A program made the translations under genes and the position numbers. Under the pieces are notes generated by a model. That model ran no database searches. It had not been told where the DNA came from and was given only the letters and a program-made list of their open reading frames with translations. Source: Gliomastix tumulicola (lineage: Eukaryota > Ascomycota > Sordariomycetes > Hypocreales > Bionectriaceae). From it: 64,000 bases of DNA. This document shows positions 11,667-23,165 of this stretch, one piece after another. Position 1 is the first letter of the stretch. Each line of letters begins with the position of its first letter. The stretch spans positions 1,302,001 to 1,366,000 of the forward strand of contig BCHX01000002.1 of NCBI GenBank assembly GCA_001599755.1, written 5' to 3'.

Positions 11667-14600
11667 CTATAAGTCCGGGATGCCCTCCCACGTCAACTGC
11701 TCGCTCCCGCTCGTCACATCCCTGACCGTCATGCCCGTGATGCTGAGGACCGTCCATTCTATCTCCTCCTCGCTCATCGCCTGGCCCACAGCCTTCTGTC
11801 CCTCCAATACGTCATGCAGACTGTAGATCTGGTCATTCTTCGCGTCGAGACGCTTCAGGTGGTCGTTGATGCTCGCGGAGATGCTGAGGCGCTCGCGGCG
11901 GCCGACGGCGCCGTCAGCTGCGTTGTACGCCGCCTGGAGTCGAGTGAGCTCGAGCTGCAGGTGCGCGACCTCGTCCTGAAGACCCTTGATGACCATGGCC
12001 AGAGCGTGGCCGGGCGAGCGGGCTGGTCGCATCGTGTGGTCCTCGGGAAGATCACGGTCGCTGACGGGGATGGGTCGCGGCACAGTGACACGCTTCTTGC
12101 CGCTGGCGAGTTCGCGTGACGACAGAATACCACGGTGGGAGGAGATGCGGCTGCAGACGGTGCAGTTGCGGCAGTTGTGCTCACAGAGCTCATCAAGCAC
12201 CCGACGAGCCTCGGGGGACAGGGCAGGGCAGGTGTCCATGGTCTTGGTGCCGGCTTTGTCAAGCGTCAAGTCTCGTTTCGATGATTGTGAGTGCGAGCGA
12301 TGGTGCTGCGACCTGTTGCTCTGGATGGTGACGCTGTGCTGCCTCGACATCCCGTGGTTTGAATCCTCCTGGAGCACCTGCTCCTGTGTGTTGTCCCTGG
12401 ACTGGAAGCCAGTGGAGTCGTCGTTGTCGAGATAGGTATGGATATCCTGATATGATGCTTTCTTGAGGCTGCTCTGACTAGTGCTTCGTCGCTTGCTCCC
12501 CTGGTTGGCGAGGTTCGAGGTGCTCTTGCTGCCCCGGACGGATGTCTCGGGAATGGAGAATGCAACCTTGGCCTGCGGCTGGGTGGTCTCCTTGTGTGCA
12601 CTCTTCGCTCTCGGCTGAGCTGCCTGTTTGCCCTTTGAGGGCTTGACCACCACCTCGATTGACTTGTCCGTCTGCTCTTCAGTGACATCAGGGATAGTCG
12701 AGAGCTTGGTGTGCAGGTTGGTCAACTCGGGAGGTGCGGGCAAGCCATTTGTGTTAGTGTTATCACCAGCACCAGACTCGTCAGTTCTCATGGTGATATC
12801 CGGAATGAAGAATGCAGAGGTCATGTTCTCCTCAGTCTCCTCGTCCAGCCGAGCCGAAAAATCATCCTTGGGAATGGGGCGGCAGACATCCAGCTGCTGC
12901 CTCAAGGCCTCGACCTCGTCCTTCAGCTTGAGGTTTTCATCGTGCATGCTATGCATGCTACGCTCAAACCCAGAGTTCTCGCGGCGAAGGATCTTGTTGT
13001 CGCTGAAGTACTTTTCGTTGTGGCGGACCAGGCTGTCATTGTCCTCTTGGAGAGTCGTCTTCTCTTGCTTCACGTTCTCGAGGTCCACCTGCAGGCTTTC
13101 CACCTGCTCCTTCACGGTGACGAGCTCATGCTGAACCGTCTCGAGGCTTTCGCGAAGCTCTTCGTTGTCGTTGACGATCGCTTGGTTGGTTGTTCGGAGA
13201 GTCCTGTTCTCTGAGATCAAGGACTGGTGCTGCCGGCGCAAAGTCTCGACATCGGATCGTAGAGGATCTGACTCATGCAGCAGGCGCTCGTTCTCTTCGC
13301 GCAGCGCAGCGTTCTCAAGCTCAAGGGCGTCTCGACCATGCTTGAGAGAGACAAGATCACGACGGAGTGTATCGTTGTCGTGGCGCAGATTCTCGGTGGT
13401 CTCCAGCAGTCTCTGCGAAGTCTCCAGCTCCTTCTCCCTTACGCTCAGCTTCTTCGTCAACTTGTTGATGTCCTCGCAAGCTGACTGAAGCTTGCGCACT
13501 GCCCGATCTCGTTCCTGGATAAGAGATTCATTCTCAATCTCATTGACGCTAATTTTCCTCGATGCTTGGTCCAAACGCGACTGCAGCGAGGCAACTTGCG
13601 ACTCCAATTCTAGGATTGATCAGCAAACGCCCAATATGTTCGTAGTCAAGTAGAACTTACTGCTCGTCTTCGCTTTAAGTTCCTCACTCGCCCGGTCAGC
13701 AAAACCTCGTCCGTCGCCTGCGGGACGCGACCTCAGCTCACTCTCCAAGCTGTCAACCTGCTGCTGAAGATTTGCGGCGTATTCCTGCACTTTATCGTAA
13801 TGCTCTTGAAGAGAAATAATTTCATCGCGGATCATATCCATAGATACGAATATCTTTTCCTCGTCCTCGGGCACCTCGATGCCATCCACATCGGCATACT
13901 TTGCCAACGAAGCCTTGTCCTGGCGGTCATGCACACGGCCCTGCTTGACGAAGATGGGGACGCCGTTCCTCATAGATCCGCTGAAGCGCAGAGTACCCGT
14001 GACGAAGTCGCCGAGATGGGATACGTCGGGCATGAAGAACGACCGAACGTGAGACGCGTTATGTCCCGGGCTGTGAACGGACTCCGGGGAAGGGGGTACA
14101 GCCGTCAGACTAGACTTGGCCGACGACATGTGAGGGGATCCCCCAGCATGTTCACCGGAGGTCGTCCGTCGCTGTGTGCCTTGAGAGCCCCCGGAGGTCT
14201 TCCTCAGCGTTTCCAACGCGTCCGTCAAAGAAGAATGCGTCTTGTGTTGCTCTTCGGATGTGGAGTATGAGCGCGAGTGCACCTTGGCAAGCGGACTAGG
14301 GTTGCGCGTCTTGCCGGCAAAGTCTCTGACAGACAGGCCTCTAGCCGGTGACTTGGAGAGGATGGACGAGAGGTCGGACTCGCTGTCGACGCGTGCCTGC
14401 ATCTCGGATCGCGGTCGCGTCGAGCCCTTCCAGATGTCTCTTGTGGAGTCGTCGTTGGCGAAGAGATCGGGTCGGGCAGGCGGCCTGTTCTCCTTGGAGT
14501 CAGAGCTCAACGGTCTCGTGTTCGTGTCGTCCTCGAAGATGGGCACGTTGCGGCCCTTGGGCATGCCGTAGTACTCGGGCCACTTGCGGTGGGCGGCCTC

Positions 14601-14822
14601 GAAGTTGACGGGCAGCTTGTTGGGGCCCATGATACGGGCGATGTCCTCGTTGAGTTTTCGCGTAGACTCGCCGTCCGGGTCCGAGAAGACGGAGGATAGC
14701 GTCGGGCTGACGGTGCCGTGGGAGCCAGTGGATGAGGGAGGGGAGTTGAAGGGGTTGTCGCGGTTGGCATTCATCTCTCTGAGAATGCGAGAGCGATATC
14801 TGCTTGCGTTGTCGACCTCCAT
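11667..14822 (-). CDS. Spindle-pole-body coiled-coil protein, PPC89/Cep57-like
   Basis: Two exons, 14822-13661 and 13609-11667, separated by a 51-nt intron (13610-13660, GTAAGT donor, CCTAG acceptor). The product is 1034 aa. The N-terminal third is disordered and Ser-rich. Residues of about 330-620 form a long heptad-repeat coiled coil (LQEHYDKVQEYAANLQQQV onward). The C-terminus has a Cys pair region (CEHNCRNCTVCSR) and a segment like the Cep57 microtubule-binding domain (ALAMVIKGLQDEVAHLQLEL, with RLDAKNDQIYSLHDVLEGQ). Fungal proteins of this layout are annotated with PPC89 centrosome-localisation and Cep57 domains, and S. pombe Ppc89 is a core spindle pole body component. The domain match is by recall, and other coiled-coil SPB proteins are possible. 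Confidence 0.8.
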
Positions 14823-15914
14823 GGCTGCTGTTACGCGTCAATTGCGTGGTGGAAGCAGCTAGGTTGGAGAGTCGAATGTTGGTGGGATATAAGATCCGGG
14901 CGAAGACGCGACGCGGTAGCTACAGAGACCATAAGAGTATAATCTGACGAGGTTTCAAAGGGAACAACTGCAAATGGCGTTTGAAAGCCCTGGAATAATC
15001 AGGCTGCTGGAAAATGTCGTTAGTATAATGTGAGAAAAGAAGAGCGAGTCTGGAGAGCTTCGAGGTATGAAGAGAGAGATGGAAGGCGTGATGCCGTTTT
15101 GGGAGCAAAGTAAACAAGCCAATTTCTAGTGGGGCTTCTCCACTCCAAGCTTGCTCGTGGTGTTTGTGGAGCAGGTGGGGTGACAAAAAGTGTCTCTAGT
15201 GCTGTTAGTTTATGTCATCCACCTAAACCGCCAGATTCCCTACCCTATACACCATCGCTGGCGTGTCGGGGATTTATGAAGCAGAGCAACTCCTGCCACT
15301 GAATTCATTGAACAGAAAATCGTTCTAGACTATTTCCATGAGCAGCTTCAAGTTTCCATGATGGTTGTCCAGTCTCAGGTGCTTCCCCGCGTCGGACGAG
15401 GCGGAAGGCGCGAAACTCAGAGACTGTTGAATGATGGTGGTGCTTATCTTTACGCTAATGAGGGTGCACATCCGCCATGAATCATGTCGCAAGACAAAGA
15501 TGAGACATCGACTTCGAACTATTCACATTGACGACATGACTAGCACCAACGGTCAACGCCCGTTAACGTGAGCCTAGACGAGGAAAAGGCGCTGAGACGC
15601 CTCGAGACTTCTGCTCTGTGGTGGGGCAGACGCTGCGCATCCTTTTTCCCTCTTATCGATGACTGCCCGGCGATGCGGTGTTTGACTGTGCCTCATTCTC
15701 TGAGTCCTTATAGGTCTTACGACGTCTGAGGGTGTGGCCGGGCAATCTGCGCCCAATTGATAACTGAAAATACCCTCATCGCTCTGGAGAGCATATGCGG
15801 CTGATGAAGAGGATGCCAGTGTCCCCTCGGACTTCAAATCGTCTGTCTGGGTGCTGAGCGAATATCTCTCTACTGTTCTCATCGGTTTGATACCATTATA
15901 CTTGCTGGACCACT
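14823..15914. other. Divergent intergenic region, no gene seen
   Basis: About 1.1 kb between the divergent spindle-pole gene and the GH76 gene. The short open frames inside are unlikely in composition and lack family features. It should hold both promoters; no specific site could be assigned. Confidence 0.45.
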
Positions 15915-17822
15915 ATGAATGGCCCTTCAATTCTCAATGGCCTCATTTTCGGCCTGACTGTCGGACTGCCGGGAGTCCGGGCGGTCCCGGAGCCCGACTT
16001 TCAGCACCGCTACTGTCCCGTCTTCTATTACAAGGAAGCTCCGGTAGGCTGCAAGCCAGTCCCCGGGGCCTTCGTCGACTTCTCCCTCGAGCACCACTCG
16101 ACTCCGAGCCCGACGACCCAGATGCTCGAGGACGCCTACGACGCCCTCGTCGTCCTGCAGCGCGACTACTTCGACACGGACTGGGGCGCCTGGCCCGAGG
16201 CCATCGACTGGACGGCGGCGGTTGCGGGCACCGTCGTCACGGGCATGCTCACGACGCTCACCCGGACGCTCGGCGCCGTGGACCTCGACGGCGCCAACGA
16301 CGAGAAGGCGGTCGAGAACCTCGTCTCGTCCTACTACGCCCAGGTCGTCGGCTGGTACTTCGGGCAGGACATCCTGTCCATCCGCGCGCAGGCCTACGAC
16401 GACATCCTGTGGGTCGTCCTCGGCTGGATCGAGGCGCTGCGCTTCGTCTCGACGCACGGCAGCCTGCACTTCCCGGGCGGCGGCGCCAACGGGACGCGCT
16501 CGCCGCACGCCGGGGGGCTCAGGTGCGCCATGGCGAGCATGCCGTGGCACGGCGCGAGCTGGACGCCGCAGTTTGCGCACCGCTCGCGCGTGTTCTGGCA
16601 CCTTGCCGAGCGGGGATGGGGTGATACGCTGTGCCATGGGGGCATGGTCTGGAACCCGCGCTTGGAGCCGTATAAGAATGCCATCACTAACGAGCTCTGG
16701 ATCTCGGCGTCGATTGCCATGTATCAGTACTTTCCAGGAGACAGCTTCATGTCGCCCTGGTCGGTTGAGGATGACGACGGCTTCCCTAGCAGTGATCCGG
16801 CTCATCTGGCAGCGGCAGTGGAAGGATACAGGTGGCTCAAGAGCGTCAACATGACCAATAGCAAGGGTCTATTCGTGGACGGATATCACATCAATTTTTC
16901 GAAGCCCGGGAACAGGGAATGTGATCTCCGCGACGAGATGGTGTACAGTTACAACCAGGGTGTCGTCCTGACAGGCCAGAGGGGACTCTGGGCTGTCAGC
17001 GGGAGCCCCTCGTATCTCGAAGAGGGCCATGAACTGGTCCAGGCGGTTATCAAAGCAACGGGCTGGAACTTGAAAAAGAACGCCCCTCTGGAAGACATGG
17101 CCGGTATACCCCCAGGCCGATTGCCTCCGTGGCACGGCCTAGGCCGTGGCGGCATCATGGAAGAGCAATGTGATGCGAGTGGGACATGCTCCCAGGATGG
17201 ACAGACCTTCAAGGGCATCTTCTTCCATCACTTGGCTACCTTCTGCGAGGAGTTCGAACCCCCGCAGGTCGCGCCAGGGTACACGGTTGACAGGGCAGCA
17301 TACGAGCGAGTGACGGAAGCGCACTCGGAAGCGTGCACTTCATATCTTGGCTGGGTCCGTCATAACGCTCTTGCAGCCCTGGAGACGAAAGATGACGAGG
17401 GCCGATTCGGCATGTGGTGGGGAGCAGGCATCTTCAACCACGTCATCGTCAACATTGACAACGATGGCATCAACCATTCGGCAGTAAACACTACGGACTA
17501 TCGTAACAAGGGGACGCCAGAGGATAGCACCTGGGGCAGACGCCACCGATGGGTGCCTGGCTCGGGCGACCGAAGCAAGAAGGGTCACCATAGCTTCTAT
17601 CAGGGCGATGACGATGACCAGCAGCGGATCTTGGGTAAGGGTGACCGCCCCAACTCGATGAGCCGAAACAAAAAGATCACTGAGGCCCGTGGAGCCACGA
17701 GATCAGTACTTGATCCCAATGATCGAGGGCGAGGTCGCACCCTGGAAACGCAGATGGGAGGGTTGGCACTGCTCAGGGCGTACTGGGAGATGTCACAGCC
17801 CCCAACCCCGGAAACTAGATAA
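15915..17822 (+). CDS. Secreted glycoside hydrolase family 76 protein (alpha-1,6-mannanase-like)
   Basis: The single exon encodes 635 aa. A signal peptide covers about residues 1-23 (hydrophobic ILNGLIFGLTVGL, likely cleaved after VRA). GH76 hallmarks are present: AYDDILWVVLGWIEA, which carries the paired aspartates that in this family act as catalytic residues, and GGMVWNPRLEPYKNAITNELW, the conserved six-barrel segment. FVDGYHI and VYSYNQGVVLTG follow. GH76 enzymes cut or transfer alpha-1,6-mannan, either in cell-wall GPI-protein crosslinking (Dfg5/Dcw1) or in mannan breakdown. No C-terminal hydrophobic GPI-anchor tail is seen (it ends PPTPETR), so a secreted soluble enzyme is more likely than a Dfg5-type anchored one. 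Upstream GC-rich codons around 16050-16600 contrast with the less biased 3' half. Confidence 0.85.
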   Translation: MNGPSILNGLIFGLTVGLPGVRAVPEPDFQHRYCPVFYYKEAPVGCKPVPGAFVDFSLEHHSTPSPTTQMLEDAYDALVVLQRDYFDTDWGAWPEAIDWTAAVAGTVVTGMLTTLTRTLGAVDLDGANDEKAVENLVSSYYAQVVGWYFGQDILSIRAQAYDDILWVVLGWIEALRFVSTHGSLHFPGGGANGTRSPHAGGLRCAMASMPWHGASWTPQFAHRSRVFWHLAERGWGDTLCHGGMVWNPRLEPYKNAITNELWISASIAMYQYFPGDSFMSPWSVEDDDGFPSSDPAHLAAAVEGYRWLKSVNMTNSKGLFVDGYHINFSKPGNRECDLRDEMVYSYNQGVVLTGQRGLWAVSGSPSYLEEGHELVQAVIKATGWNLKKNAPLEDMAGIPPGRLPPWHGLGRGGIMEEQCDASGTCSQDGQTFKGIFFHHLATFCEEFEPPQVAPGYTVDRAAYERVTEAHSEACTSYLGWVRHNALAALETKDDEGRFGMWWGAGIFNHVIVNIDNDGINHSAVNTTDYRNKGTPEDSTWGRRHRWVPGSGDRSKKGHHSFYQGDDDDQQRILGKGDRPNSMSRNKKITEARGATRSVLDPNDRGRGRTLETQMGGLALLRAYWEMSQPPTPETR

Positions 17823-18422
17823 GTCAAATTGGACTGATATCTCTTTTGATGCCATGCTTCCGAGGGTCTGCACCCCTGCACTCTCTACACCACTATGTGT
17901 GGGCTGGGAAAGCAGACCGATGAGTGCACTATAGCTGCCTAACGCTCAGCCTTACAAGTGGGCAAACTGCAATAAACCGACAAATCAACTGCGTCAGGCA
18001 ATCTAGTCGACGGTAGCAATCGGCTCCGTGTTCCGTGTTGATAAGATGTCGGCGTACGTACTTCCCAGCTGATTGATGCTAGCGTGTGGCTGGTGGGTGC
18101 GAGTGCGAGTGCGAAGGCTGAGCATTTTGGTGGGTGACGCAGTTGGAGGCTGTGCGGAGATGCCTCTCGGAACCACGGCAGCGCAGCAATTCAACCCCAG
18201 CTGACATCAAATGAGGCCGCCTAAAGTATATGTATGCTGGGATTGAACGGGTATAAAGTCTTCCGTGCTGTCCCTGGTACATGATGGTCAGCTTTTGGAA
18301 GGCGTCTGAACTCACCTATCACTTGACATCTCAAGATCCCCCACCGCGGCTTACCAGACCTGAGGGCCGATACATTGAAATACCTTTGACGACACCGCAT
18401 ATCACAACACCAGACCGACTAG
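17823..18422. other. Intergenic, no gene seen
   Basis: 600 bp between the GH76 gene and the small PPxY-protein gene. It contains an in-phase run of GTGCGAGTGCGAGTGCGA-like repeats near 18099-18116 and no convincing coding frame. Confidence 0.4.
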
Positions 18423-18863
18423 ATGTTCTTCCTTATTGGCATCGTCTCAAAACTTCTGCGTGGCGACTCACCACACGGCTCCGCGCAGGAGCAGCACTAT
18501 CACCATGGCCCTGTGCAGCCACAATTCCACCACAAATCTTGTCGCCAGATGAAGCATGAGCGTCGGCTCGCGAGACAAGTTCGCAGAACGGAGATGAGAG
18601 TCGCACGAGCCGAGCGACGCCATGGCTGCTGCTCGGGGAAGGCCAGGAGGAGAGAGCTGCAGTACACCCACGATGCGCCGGTCGACAGAACGTATCACAG
18701 ACACGAGGCGTATGCGACCCAGACTCGAGGATTCGATCAACAACACAATACTGCTTCTGGCGTTGACCGCAATGGAGACCAACACATCAACTCGGCCGAG
18801 TGGGCTCCCTTATCGGTGCCGGATGAAGCACCGCCATCATACAAGGAGGTGGTGAAGGCGTGA
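18423..18863 (+). CDS. Hypothetical small protein with C-terminal PPxY motif
   Basis: 146 aa, single exon, not recognised. It begins with a short hydrophobic stretch (MFFLIGIVSKLL), then His/Gln-rich and Arg-rich sequence (ERRLARQVRRTEMRVARAERR). It ends APPSYKEVVKA, containing PPSY. PPxY motifs bind WW domains, such as those of Nedd4/Rsp5 ubiquitin ligases and their arrestin-like adaptors, so this tail could be a ligase-docking or degradation signal; that is inference. A CTAGATG start and plausible composition support it, but it could be a chance frame. A run of 12 G residues follows the stop by 8 bp. Confidence 0.5.
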   Translation: MFFLIGIVSKLLRGDSPHGSAQEQHYHHGPVQPQFHHKSCRQMKHERRLARQVRRTEMRVARAERRHGCCSGKARRRELQYTHDAPVDRTYHRHEAYATQTRGFDQQHNTASGVDRNGDQHINSAEWAPLSVPDEAPPSYKEVVKA

Positions 18864-18870
18864 TATAAAA

Positions 18871-18882
18871 GGGGGGGGGGGG
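18871..18882 (+). repeat. Homopolymer run of 12 G
   Basis: Twelve consecutive G bases directly downstream of the small PPxY protein stop. Prone to length variation and sequencing error. Confidence 0.9.
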
Positions 18883-20471
18883 ATATGTCTGAGTATTTGT
18901 TGGACTTTCCATTTCTTGTTTATACTTCCGGTCCCTTTTGAAGAAACTGTCCTTCCGGTGTCATTCCGGTGTACCTCTTCCTGGTTAGCAGGCGCTGCGA
19001 TTCCTTCCACTGCCTTAGCGGAGGATTCTCGAGACCCGTCATGTGTCCCTGGCGGCACTTCGAGAGATGGAGCCAACCTTGGGGCCAAGGCAGAAGTTTA
19101 GGATCCGGGATCACATAATGGACCAAGCATTGCGCCCGTAATACAGCCCTGTTCGTGGTAATGGTCCAGTAATACCGCGACAGAGGGGAGCCAGCGTGCC
19201 GTGCACTCGGGGCAGATGTGATCGGCCAGCTTGCAGCATCGGTCGTGGAATTGACGTTTTCATCGCACAGAAGACCGTATACAGAACATCGTGAACGTAA
19301 GCAACTGTAAGCAGCCGAGAGACAACGATGGTAATTCATCCGAGACTTGCACGAAAATGGCCAAATCGCTGGACGCCGTCCATGGAGCCATGGACCCAAT
19401 AAGAGAGGGGTAGCCTCTGGCGACAGACGGCTCGCTGGACGGGAAACAGACACGGGAGGCGAAGTCGACCTGACGCTGGTATCTCGACAGTAATACCAAA
19501 GATCCCACAGGGGACTTGGGAACAATAAGCTTGTTGCAAAGTGAAGCCCGCGTTGACAATCAAGCCGTGCGATTGGCACGTTGGAACTGCGTCGGTTGAC
19601 GGATGGGATCCGGTGCGGGGTGTCTCTTTATTTCAGTCAGCGTCTGCCCCTCCATCCTCCACCGAGGCCCACAATAAAGTCATTCGAGGGCTGCTGGTTC
19701 CTGAGAAAGAGCTGTCAGGTGGGGCCAGGGTTTCCCTCCATCAATCATTCTCTGCCCATGCGACAGCCGCGTCGAGGCCAAAAAGGATGAGGCCACCATG
19801 CATTTCGATGGAGGCATTGGGTCTATTTCCTAGACACATGGTCTCATTGTCGCCTCTCCTCGTGCCAAGCAGGGATCAGCGTGGCGCCGGTGAGAGTTTC
19901 GCCGTGTGTTTGTGCGCGCAGAACCCTGATCGTCGTGGGCTAAATACTAGTTGAGACCTTCACGGTCCGGCAACATCCAGCGTCGGGAGGGTGAGAAGGC
20001 AAGGTAGAGGCAAGGGGAGGGAGGTCGAGGGACATCGCCGACACGGGCAGCGAGTGGCCGTACAAGGAAGCGCGCAGTTTGACTTGCAAGCTAACAACAG
20101 CCACGGACGGCACGAGAATCATCATCGTATGATTTCAGGCTGAAAGTCCAGCATTCCACGAAACAAATAATAAAGATCGGGGGCTGACTGTGGGATGGAT
20201 GCAGCTAAAACCATCTCCATCAAGGAGGCATCGTGGGTAAGCACTGCCAGTCTGAAGCATTGATGCCTCCACGTCCAAATCTACATAATAAGGGACCGAG
20301 TTGCCGAGACCTGTCCTTCCCTCGACTGTAATTCCAGCTGGAATCTGATTCAGGGACAGATCACATTAGGGCATTGGGACGATTTCCGGCTCCTTTGTTT
20401 TGCCCGTTTACGACTGGTTGATTATCGTCCATCCACACAATTCGCATCTCCGTCTTCGGCACCACAAAAGG

Positions 20472-20477
20472 TGACTC
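20472..20477 (+). promoter_or_regulatory. Possible CPC1/Gcn4 element (TGACTC) upstream of ILV1
   Basis: TGACTC is the core of the general amino-acid control site bound by Gcn4/CPC-1, and yeast ILV1 is under that control. Here it sits about 200 bp before the ILV1 start. The full consensus TGACTCA is not met (the next base is G), and six bases can occur by chance. It also overlaps a possible GTGACT splice donor. Confidence 0.3.
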
Positions 20478-20680
20478 GTTTATAATTACCACCGGTAGCG
20501 CAACTCAAACATCGGGTACTGACTAGATCCTCAGGATTTGCACTAACACCCAGTCCAAACGCTCTCCATCACACTCCAAGGGGAATTTCTACGAGACTGC
20601 TGGACGCCGCAGATGACAGCGAAGCGACGACGTCCTTAAATTCTTCCCAGACGGCCGAGAAAGGCGACAAAACCGCAGCG

Positions 20681-22659
20681 ATGCCTTCCGTGGACCTCTT
20701 CACCGCTGCCGACTCGGCTCCCAACGGCCGTGTTCCTGTTCCGGGACCGGTCACCGACACGTTTGACGACGAACTGGTCGCCAGCACGTCCAATGGTAAC
20801 GGGAGCGCCCCCCAGGTTCAGCCCGACGAGGTTGGCAGCAATTCCGAGAGCGACGACCCCCACGGCGTTGCTGAGATCAACAACCGCCGATATGGCATGC
20901 ACCGATCCCGGACGTCGCGCACGAGCATGGCCTTGACCGACTACAGCGTCAACCCTTCTACTCCCTCCGACCAGAAGCGGCAGCAGGTTCGAGACATCGT
21001 GCCTGAAGACTCTCTGCTTCCCAATGGCCACCCTGATGTGAGCAAACCCCTCGTCTGAAGGGCACGTCGTCCCCACCGCAGCTGCTGACTCTGAGCGCCC
21101 CCTCCCCTCTCCAGTACCTCCGACTCATTGCCAGTGCGACATCCCGCGTCTACGAAGCCTGCAAACTTACCCCCCTCACCCACGCCGTGAACCTGAGCAA
21201 CCGCCTCGAGTGCAATGTGCTCCTCAAGCGCGAGGACCAGCAGCCCGTCTTCAGCTTCAAGCTGCGTGGCGCCTACAATAAGATGGCCCATCTTGACCCG
21301 AAGAAGAGCTGGAGGGGTGTGGTCTGCTCCTCCGCTGGCAACCATGCCCAGGGTGTGGCTTTCTCGGCGCGGAAGCTGAGAATCCCTGCCACCATCATTA
21401 TGCCCGAGGCCACCCCGGCCATCAAGCACCTCAACGTCTCGCGACTCGGCGGGCACGTTGTGCTGCATGGCGCCGACTTCGATGAAGCCAAGGAGGAGTG
21501 CGCCAGGAGGGAAAAGGCAGATGGGCTCATCAACATCCCGCCGTTTGATGACCCCTACGTCATTGCAGGACAGGGCACTATCGGAAACGAGCTCTTTGGC
21601 CAGACCAACATGAGCAAGGTGGATGCCATCTTCTGCACGGCCGGCGGCGGCGGTCTTATTGCGGGTATCGGTCTCTATGTCAAGCGAATGGCGCCCCATG
21701 TCAAGATCATCGCCGTAGAGGCGTCCGATGCCAATGCTCTAGCCCAGTCTCTGAGGAAAGGGCACAGAGTTGTGCTGAAGCATGTGGGACTGTTTGCAGA
21801 CGGTGCTGCCGTCAAGACCCTCGGCGAAGAGACGTTCCGCATCTGCAGGGAGGTGGTGGACGAGGTCATCGAGGTGTCCACGGATGAGATCTGCGCTGCT
21901 GTCAAGGACATGTACGACGACACCAGGTCAGGTCTCGAGCCGGCGGGCGCCCTCTCCATCGCCGGCCTGAAGAAGTATGTCCAGAAGTATCCTCCCACGG
22001 ATCCCAACCGGACCATGATTGCGGTGACGTCTGGTGCCAACATGGACTTTGACCGCCTCCGATTCGTCGCCGAGCGCGCCACTCTTGGAGGCGGCAGGGA
22101 GGCCCTCCTCCACGTCCGCATCCCCGAGAGGCCTCGGGCGTTTGCTGAGCTCATCGATCTTGTCATGGGTAGCCAAGTCACCGAGTTCTCGTACCGTTAC
22201 GCGACCGACGACATCGCCAACGTCTTTCTTGGCTTGGCGCTACTGGCTCAGCCGCAGGAGCGTCCCGCGGAGCTGCGCTCCATCATCGACCGCATCCAGG
22301 CTTGGGGTCTCGAGGTGACGGACGTCTCGCAGGACGAGCTGGCCAAGAGCCATATCCGGTACCTGGTCGGCGGACCCACGGGCGTCAAGAACGAGCGACT
22401 CTACATGTTCAACTTCCCCGAGCGCCCGCGCGCGCTCGAGAAGTTCCTCGAGGTGCTCCGTCCGCGGTTCAACATCAGCCTCTTCCACTACCGGAACTCG
22501 GGCGGCGACATGGGCAAGATCCTCACCGGTATCATCTGCCCGGACGAGGACACCAAAGAGCTCGAGCGCTTCCTGGAGGAAGTTGGGTATCCGTATAAGG
22601 ACTGCACTGATTCGAGGCTCTTCAAGGCCTTCCTGAGGCTGGAGAAGTTTGATGAGTGA
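20681..22659 (+). CDS. ILV1: Threonine deaminase (L-threonine ammonia-lyase)
   Basis: PLP enzyme converting L-threonine to 2-oxobutanoate and ammonia, the first committed step to isoleucine, usually mitochondrial. Two exons, 20681-21037 and 21115-22659, with intron 21038-21114 (GTGAGC donor, CCAG acceptor). The product from this start is 633 aa. The catalytic domain begins at PDYLRLIASATSRVYEA. The PLP lysine is in FSFKLRGAYNK (Lys168), and the glycine loop AGGGGLIAGIG binds phosphate. Two ACT-like regulatory domains, for isoleucine/valine control, fill about residues 440-633. The N-terminal 119 residues are Ser/Asn-rich and acidic and do not look like a mitochondrial presequence. The frame is open further upstream and may gain a basic exon (see findings). 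Confidence 0.93.
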
Positions 22660-23145
22660 TGACGAGACGAAAGGGCTCGTTATATTCTGTTGGTAACAAA
22701 AATGGGTTATCGCTAAAGCGACACATGGCATAGGGCGAGATGCAGGGGAATGATGGGTGCACATGGGGATACCTCTCAGACTGCCTTCCCTGGCTGTTTC
22801 ATTTGTTTGATTTCTGGCGTTGATTTCTCATTCATTTGCCCTTCACTATTGCTTCAAACGGCAGAAAAGATATTTGGGACTATAGAGGTGTGCTTCATAT
22901 GGTGTGGTAGATGTTTGCTGTTCAACGAACAGATGACATACTACTGCAGCTCGATTTACGATAACTACTAGCTTGGGGGCTGGAACTGGACCTAGACGAT
23001 GAATGATAATGGCCCGTCTATACTTGCCTGAACCTAACGATGACATCCTATTTAAAGCAACCGTCAGCTTCGCTTCTAACGTTACGATCGTGCCAAGTCA
23101 CGATCCCAAACAGATACGGCGTCCCCGCGCGTCATCTCTCAGACA

Positions 23146-23165
23146 GGGGGGGGGGGGGGGGGGGG
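23146..23165 (+). repeat. Homopolymer run of 20 G
   Basis: Twenty consecutive G bases within non-coding DNA. Such a run is unstable in replication and can form a G-quadruplex. Confidence 0.95.

Larger units (their letters stand above)
18864..20680. other. Intergenic region upstream of ILV1
   Basis: 1.8 kb with no convincing complete gene. The last 500 bp carry ILV1 leader signals: a possible upstream presequence exon (20199-20236), a TGACTC site and an intron-like acceptor (CACTAACACCCAG, ending 20553). The earlier part shows only short frames of random composition. Confidence 0.45.

Noticed and set aside
19541..19954. 137-codon plus-strand frame upstream of ILV1
   Set aside because: Composition is unlike neighbouring genes, no motif, and it lies in presumed promoter DNA.
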